Part shown: one piece after another, positions 5,918 through 8,635 of the stretch
Layout of the letters: every line of letters begins with the position of its first letter
How positions within the stretch are numbered: the first letter of the stretch is position 1
Assembly (NCBI GenBank): GCA_900320815.1
Contig: ONTY01000034.1
Span: 1 to 8,635, forward strand
From: an uncultured Pseudomonadota bacterium
GTDB lineage: Bacteria; Pseudomonadota; Gammaproteobacteria; Burkholderiales; Burkholderiaceae_C
Direction of reading: 5' to 3'
Length of the DNA: 8,635 nucleotides
The notes under the pieces: model-generated
Database searches by the model: none
Told to the model about the DNA's origin: nothing
What the model saw: only the letters and a program-made list of their open reading frames with translations
Made by a program: the position numbers and the translations under genes

Positions 5918-7093
5918 ATGTTATTCGATTCATCTTTACGCAAAGAGCTTGGGCGCAGCTTCAGTGCCACCGTGGTGGTACTGGTCACCATCGTGATGAC
6001 GGTGATGCTCATCCGCACCCTCAGCCAAGCCACGCGCGGGCTGGTGGATCCGGCGGAAGTGATGCTGGTGATGGGTTTTACTGTGCTCGGGCACCTGCCC
6101 ACCATCCTCACGCTTAGCTTGTTTGTCGCCATCACGGCCACGCTCACGCGCATGTATGCGGGCAGCGAGATGGTGGTGTGGTTCTCGTGCGGGCAAGGGC
6201 TGCTTTCTTTCCTGCGTCCGGTGCTGCGCTTTGCCTGGCCGGTGCTGCTGGCGGTGGCGCTGCTGGCACTGCTGGTGTGGCCGTGGGCTAATTTGCAAAT
6301 CCGCGAATTGCGCGACCGCTTTCAGGGGCGCGGCGATATTGAGCGCGTTGCCCCCGGCCGCTTTATTGAATCGCAAAATGGCCAGCGCGTATTTTTTATT
6401 GATAAAGACACGCCAGACGCCAACACTGGACGCAATATCTTCATCATTTCGCGCGACAGCGCCACCGGACGCGAAACCGTCACCAGTGCCGAAAGCGGGC
6501 ACCTGGAAACCATTGACGGCAGCAGCTTCCTGATACTTGAAAAAGGGCAGCAACTGGAAAGCCAGCTTGCCATAGAGAGCAGCGGCGAGATGCGGCTCGC
6601 ATTTTTTGATCGCCACGGCTCGCGCATGGGCGAGAGCGCGCAGGCGCACGCCAGCAGCACGCACCCGACGCTGCGCTCCACCGCCTCGCTGCTGGCCGAC
6701 CCCACGCCGCGCCACCAAGGCGAGCTGTCCTGGCGCTTTGGGCTGACGCTGGCGGCCATCAACTGCACCCTCATTGCACTGGCGGCCACACGCGTGAACC
6801 CACGCGCCGGGCGCAGCGCCTCGCTGGCGTTTTCCATGTTCACCTTCGCCGCCTACTACAACCTGCTCACCATCGGTGAAAACTGGATTGCACGCAGCCG
6901 CGTGGGCATGCTGGCCTTCATGCTGGCGCTGCACGGTGGCATCTTCCTGCTGACCGTGCTGTGGCTGCTGGGGCGCGACGGCGGCTGGCTTTCTCGCTGG
7001 CGCAGGCGGCGCGCCGCCACAGCCGCAGCATTAGACACCGTGCTGCCGCCCCTGGACGCGCCCAAAGCCAATGCAAAAGGCGGGCAGTCATGA
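5918..7093 (+). CDS. lptF: LPS export permease LptF (YjgP/YjgQ family)
   Basis: LptF pairs with LptG in the inner-membrane LptB2FG transporter, which lifts lipopolysaccharide out of the membrane toward LptC/LptA. The 391-residue protein has the family layout: TM helices at about 15-35, 50-76 and 103-123, a periplasmic beta-jellyroll domain at roughly 130-265, and TM helices at about 274-291, 302-320 and 331-352. Glu84, in AGSEMVVW, falls at the same number as the LptF glutamate that contacts the ATPase LptB in E. coli. The cytoplasmic tail (353-391) is longer than in E. coli LptF and has a basic RWRRRR patch. The start MLFDSSLRKEL agrees with relatives, but the Shine-Dalgarno is weak. An in-frame ATG at 5891 would add nine residues, but it sits in the loop of the inverted repeat. 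The stop overlaps the lptG start as ATGA. Confidence 0.95.
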   Translation: MLFDSSLRKELGRSFSATVVVLVTIVMTVMLIRTLSQATRGLVDPAEVMLVMGFTVLGHLPTILTLSLFVAITATLTRMYAGSEMVVWFSCGQGLLSFLRPVLRFAWPVLLAVALLALLVWPWANLQIRELRDRFQGRGDIERVAPGRFIESQNGQRVFFIDKDTPDANTGRNIFIISRDSATGRETVTSAESGHLETIDGSSFLILEKGQQLESQLAIESSGEMRLAFFDRHGSRMGESAQAHASSTHPTLRSTASLLADPTPRHQGELSWRFGLTLAAINCTLIALAATRVNPRAGRSASLAFSMFTFAAYYNLLTIGENWIARSRVGMLAFMLALHGGIFLLTVLWLLGRDGGWLSRWRRRRAATAAALDTVLPPLDAPKANAKGGQS

Positions 7094-8220
7094 AAACCTT
7101 ACGCCGCATGATGTATGGCGAAGTGCTGCGCGCCACCGCCTTCGTTGCCCTTGCCTTTTTGGCGTTGTTCTTCTTTTTTGACCTCATGGACGCTTTCGGG
7201 CGTATGGACCGCGGTGCCCCCTACGGCTACCACATGGGGCACGGCACGCTGATGACGCTGCTGCAAGTGCCCGGCCACATCTACGAACTCATGCCCATCG
7301 CCGCGCTCATCGGCACCATCTACGTGATGGCGCGCCTGGCGGAAAGCTCCGAGTTCACCATCATGCGCACCAGTGGCCTGGAGCCACACCAAGCCCTCTT
7401 CACACTGCTGACGCTAGGCATGGGGTTTGTTGCCATCACCTTCACTTTTGGCGACTACGTTGCCCCAGAGGCCGTGCGTCTGGAGCAGCACATTCGCACG
7501 CGCTATCTTGGCGACATCACCAGCGGCCGCACCGGCGCCTGGCTCAAAGACCGCCAGGGCGGAAGCGAATGGGCCGTCAATGTTGGCGCCCTGGCCGCTG
7601 ACGGGCGCCTCAAAAACATCCGCCTTTTTGAGTTCGACACCAACAGCGGGCAGCTGCTGCTCACCATCCATGCTGACGGTGGACAAGACCTGGGCGGCGC
7701 CTGGCAGCTGGAACAAGTGCTGCGGCGCCGCTTCGCCACTCCCGCTGCGGCGGGCGCCAGCGCCCCCGCAGAGCGCAGCCCCGCCGTGCACATCGAACAC
7801 CTCGCCAGCATCGAGTGGCCCACGGAGCTTTCTGCCGACATGATTTCTGCCGCGCTGCTCAGTCCAGAGCGCATGCAAACGCTCGAACTCTTTAGCTACA
7901 TCAACCACCTCAAAGCCAACGGACAAAGCGCGCAACGCTACGAAATCCAGTTCTGGCGCAAAGTCTTCTACCCCCTCAGCTGCCTGGTGATGATGGTGCT
8001 GGCACTGCCCTTTGCCTACCTGCACTTTCGCAGCGGCCACATCGCCGCCTTCGTCTTTCTTGGCGTGCTGGTAGGCATCAGCTTCTTTTTGCTCAACAAC
8101 GTCTTCGGACACATCGGCAACCTGCATGACTGGACGCCCTGGATGGCCGCCGCCGCCCCGGGCGCGCTCTACACCGTGCTCTCCCTGGCAGCCTTTGTCT
8201 GGCTCGTGCTGCGTCGCTAA
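7090..8220 (+). CDS. lptG: LPS export permease LptG (YjgP/YjgQ family)
   Basis: This is the second membrane subunit of LptB2FG, coupled to lptF by a 4-nt ATGA overlap with AAAAGG nine bases upstream of the ATG. The 376-residue protein has TM helices at about 12-32, 55-80 and 101-124, a periplasmic jellyroll domain at roughly 130-290, and TM helices at about 292-310, 318-338 and 353-374. Glu88 in AESSEFTIMRTSG matches by number the E. coli LptG glutamate at the LptB interface, and the following RTSG is a family hallmark. The jellyroll carries an alanine/proline-rich insertion (ATPAAAGASAPAERSP, near residues 218-233) that is probably a surface loop. The protein ends two arginines after the last helix. 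No clear terminator follows the TAA at 8220, so some transcripts may run into the tRNA gene. lptB, lptC and lptA are not in the window, as is usual. Confidence 0.95.
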   Translation: MKTLRRMMYGEVLRATAFVALAFLALFFFFDLMDAFGRMDRGAPYGYHMGHGTLMTLLQVPGHIYELMPIAALIGTIYVMARLAESSEFTIMRTSGLEPHQALFTLLTLGMGFVAITFTFGDYVAPEAVRLEQHIRTRYLGDITSGRTGAWLKDRQGGSEWAVNVGALAADGRLKNIRLFEFDTNSGQLLLTIHADGGQDLGGAWQLEQVLRRRFATPAAAGASAPAERSPAVHIEHLASIEWPTELSADMISAALLSPERMQTLELFSYINHLKANGQSAQRYEIQFWRKVFYPLSCLVMMVLALPFAYLHFRSGHIAAFVFLGVLVGISFFLLNNVFGHIGNLHDWTPWMAAAAPGALYTVLSLAAFVWLVLRR

Positions 8221-8369
8221 GCGTTCTCAAACACTTACACGAATACCCAGCATATTAGTAGACGAGTGCCCGCAACATACGCCGGTATTTATCCATATAC
8301 TCTCAAACAAAACATCGCTCCCAATATCCAGGAAAAAAGCACCACCCTCCCCCTACAATCCGCTCCCCC
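8221..8369. other. Intergenic region between lptG and tRNA-Arg
   Basis: The stretch is noticeably richer in A and T than the coding sequence before it. I see no gene and no strong terminator for lptFG. Its right end holds the TACAAT box listed below. A distant pair AATACC and GGTATT could pair, but the spacing is long and I give it no meaning. Confidence 0.6.
8354..8359 (+). promoter_or_regulatory. -10 box of the tRNA-Arg gene
   Basis: TACAAT matches five of six -10 consensus bases and lies 10 bp before the first base of the mature tRNA, so transcription would start at or just before the tRNA 5' end. No clear -35 hexamer is present 16-18 bp upstream. The context CTACAATCC is the same as that found upstream of rlmN on the other strand. 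Confidence 0.5.
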
Positions 8370-8444
8370 GCCGCCGTAGTTCAATGGATAGAACGGGCGC
8401 CTCCTAAGCGCCAAATACAGGTTCGATTCCTGTCGGAGGCGCCA
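8370..8444 (+). tRNA. tRNA-Arg (anticodon CCT)
   Basis: The cloverleaf is complete. The acceptor strands are GCCGCCG (8370-8376) and CGGAGGC (8434-8440). The D stem is GTTC/GAAC, and the anticodon stem is GGCGC/GCGCC around the loop CTCCTAA with anticodon CCT at 8403-8405. The variable region is short, and the T stem is ACAGG/CCTGT around TTCGATT. The discriminator G and the CCA end are encoded (8441-8444). It reads the AGG arginine codon, which is rare in GC-rich genomes. Position 4:69 of the acceptor stem is a G-A mismatch; every other acceptor pair is Watson-Crick. A T at 8373 would restore a perfect stem. Confidence 0.95.
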
Positions 8445-8455
8445 TTTCACTCTCC

Positions 8456-8493
8456 AAAGCCGTCCAGCAACGTCAAGCCGGACGGCTTTTTTT
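8456..8493 (+). terminator. Rho-independent terminator after tRNA-Arg
   Basis: The arms AAAGCCGTCC (8456-8465) and GGACGGCTTT (8480-8489) pair perfectly over ten bases, with a 14-base loop. They are followed by an uninterrupted T-run (T at 8487-8493). It begins 11 bp after the CCA end of the tRNA and is oriented to end its transcript. Confidence 0.93.
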
Positions 8494-8511
8494 GGCGCTG
8501 TGAAACCAGCA

Positions 8512-8540
8512 TTGACACAAAAAATACCCACCCTGTAGGG
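8512..8540 (+). promoter_or_regulatory. Possible promoter with a perfect -35 box
   Basis: TTGACA at 8512-8517 is a perfect sigma-70 -35 hexamer. The best -10 candidate at 16 bp is TGTAGG (8534-8539), which matches only three of six consensus bases. If it is real, transcription would start inside the GC-rich palindrome and give a leader of about 75 nt to the possible gene at the right edge. The weak -10 would fit a promoter that needs an activator. Confidence 0.3.
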
Positions 8541-8559
8541 GCGCCCATTGTGGGCGCCC
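8539..8559. repeat. REP-like GC-rich palindrome
   Basis: GGGCGCCCA (8539-8547) and TGGGCGCCC (8551-8559) are perfect reverse complements around TTG. The right arm can also pair downstream: GCCCGT at 8556-8561 with ACGGGC at 8574-8579. The sequence TGTAGGGGCGCCC has the look of dispersed intergenic repeats known from many bacteria, but only one copy is in the window. It may be a REP-type element, an operator or a leader hairpin. Confidence 0.6.
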
Positions 8560-8619
8560 GTGCTGCGATGACAACGGGCGCACGAGCCAAGCACAAGACA
8601 CAGCCGCAGGAGAACCTCA

Positions 8620-8635
8620 TTGAAGCGCGCCGGCA
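8620..8635 (+). CDS. Possible start of a gene running off the right edge
   Basis: A TTG codon at 8620-8622 is preceded at seven bases by AGGAG, the best ribosome-binding sequence in this part of the window, and opens a frame reading MKRAG before the window ends. Five codons are too few to name a product. The call rests on the Shine-Dalgarno spacing and the possible promoter upstream. Confidence 0.3.

Noticed and set aside
5851..6153. N-terminal extension of the pepA frame
   Set aside because: The frame stays open across the divergent region into antisense lptF. The family N-terminus and ribosome-binding site both place the start at 5850 or 5853.
5936..6934. 332-residue minus-strand open frame opposite lptF
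   Set aside because: It is rich in His/Gln/Ala/Arg, has no domain or start signal, and lies wholly opposite a clear membrane transporter gene.
8289..8594. Minus-strand open frame across the tRNA gene
   Set aside because: It is read through the complement of tRNA-Arg and its terminator. The resulting peptide stretch is a known kind of false protein produced by antisense tRNA translation.
8370..8635. tRNA-Arg as an integration site for a mobile element
   Set aside because: tRNA genes are frequent attachment sites, but I see no repeat of the tRNA 3' end, no integrase and no change to foreign-looking sequence in the remaining 190 bp.

Overview
The window reads as a stretch of core chromosome from a GC-rich beta-proteobacterium, most likely Burkholderiales of the Comamonadaceae type. 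The basis is the gene order (rlmN-pilW-rodZ-ispG on one strand; pepA-holC divergent from lptF-lptG), the protein families, and two TACAAT-type -10 boxes. I recognise the families from sequence motifs only; no database search was run. I see no mobile element, CRISPR array or prophage gene.

Layout. (1) Positions 1-3090, minus strand: rlmN, pilW, rodZ and the first codons of what is probably ispG. They lie close together (23 bp, an 8-nt overlap, 19 bp) and look like one transcription unit. (2) Positions 3091-3377: a 287-bp intergenic region. It holds a probable terminator for the upstream operon, other small hairpins and a TACAAT box for rlmN. In relatives I would expect ndk upstream of rlmN; here the pepA operon sits there instead. 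(3) Positions 3378-5850, minus strand: pepA, holC and a small uncharacterised gene, joined by two 4-nt stop/start overlaps (GTGA and ATGA). (4) Positions 5851-5917: a 67-bp divergent region with a perfect 10-bp inverted repeat. (5) Positions 5918-8220, plus strand: lptF and lptG, overlapping by ATGA. (6) Positions 8370-8444: tRNA-Arg(CCT), then a strong Rho-independent terminator. (7) Positions 8494-8635: a GC-rich palindrome beside a perfect TTGACA, then a possible TTG-initiated gene running off the edge.

How the genes work together: LptF and LptG form the membrane part of the LptB2FG transporter, which extracts lipopolysaccharide from the inner membrane. PepA is a leucyl aminopeptidase that in E. 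coli also binds DNA. HolC is the chi subunit of the DNA polymerase III clamp loader. RlmN methylates 23S rRNA and tRNA, PilW is a type IV pilus pilotin, RodZ organises the MreB elongation machinery, and IspG acts in the MEP isoprenoid pathway. Most are housekeeping genes.

I found no convincing new multi-gene system. The points most worth a second look are the inverted repeat between pepA and lptF, the lysine/alanine-rich tail of PepA, the 12-bp tandem repeats in rodZ, the G4:A69 mismatch in the tRNA acceptor stem, the unknown gene coupled to holC, and the palindrome near the right edge.
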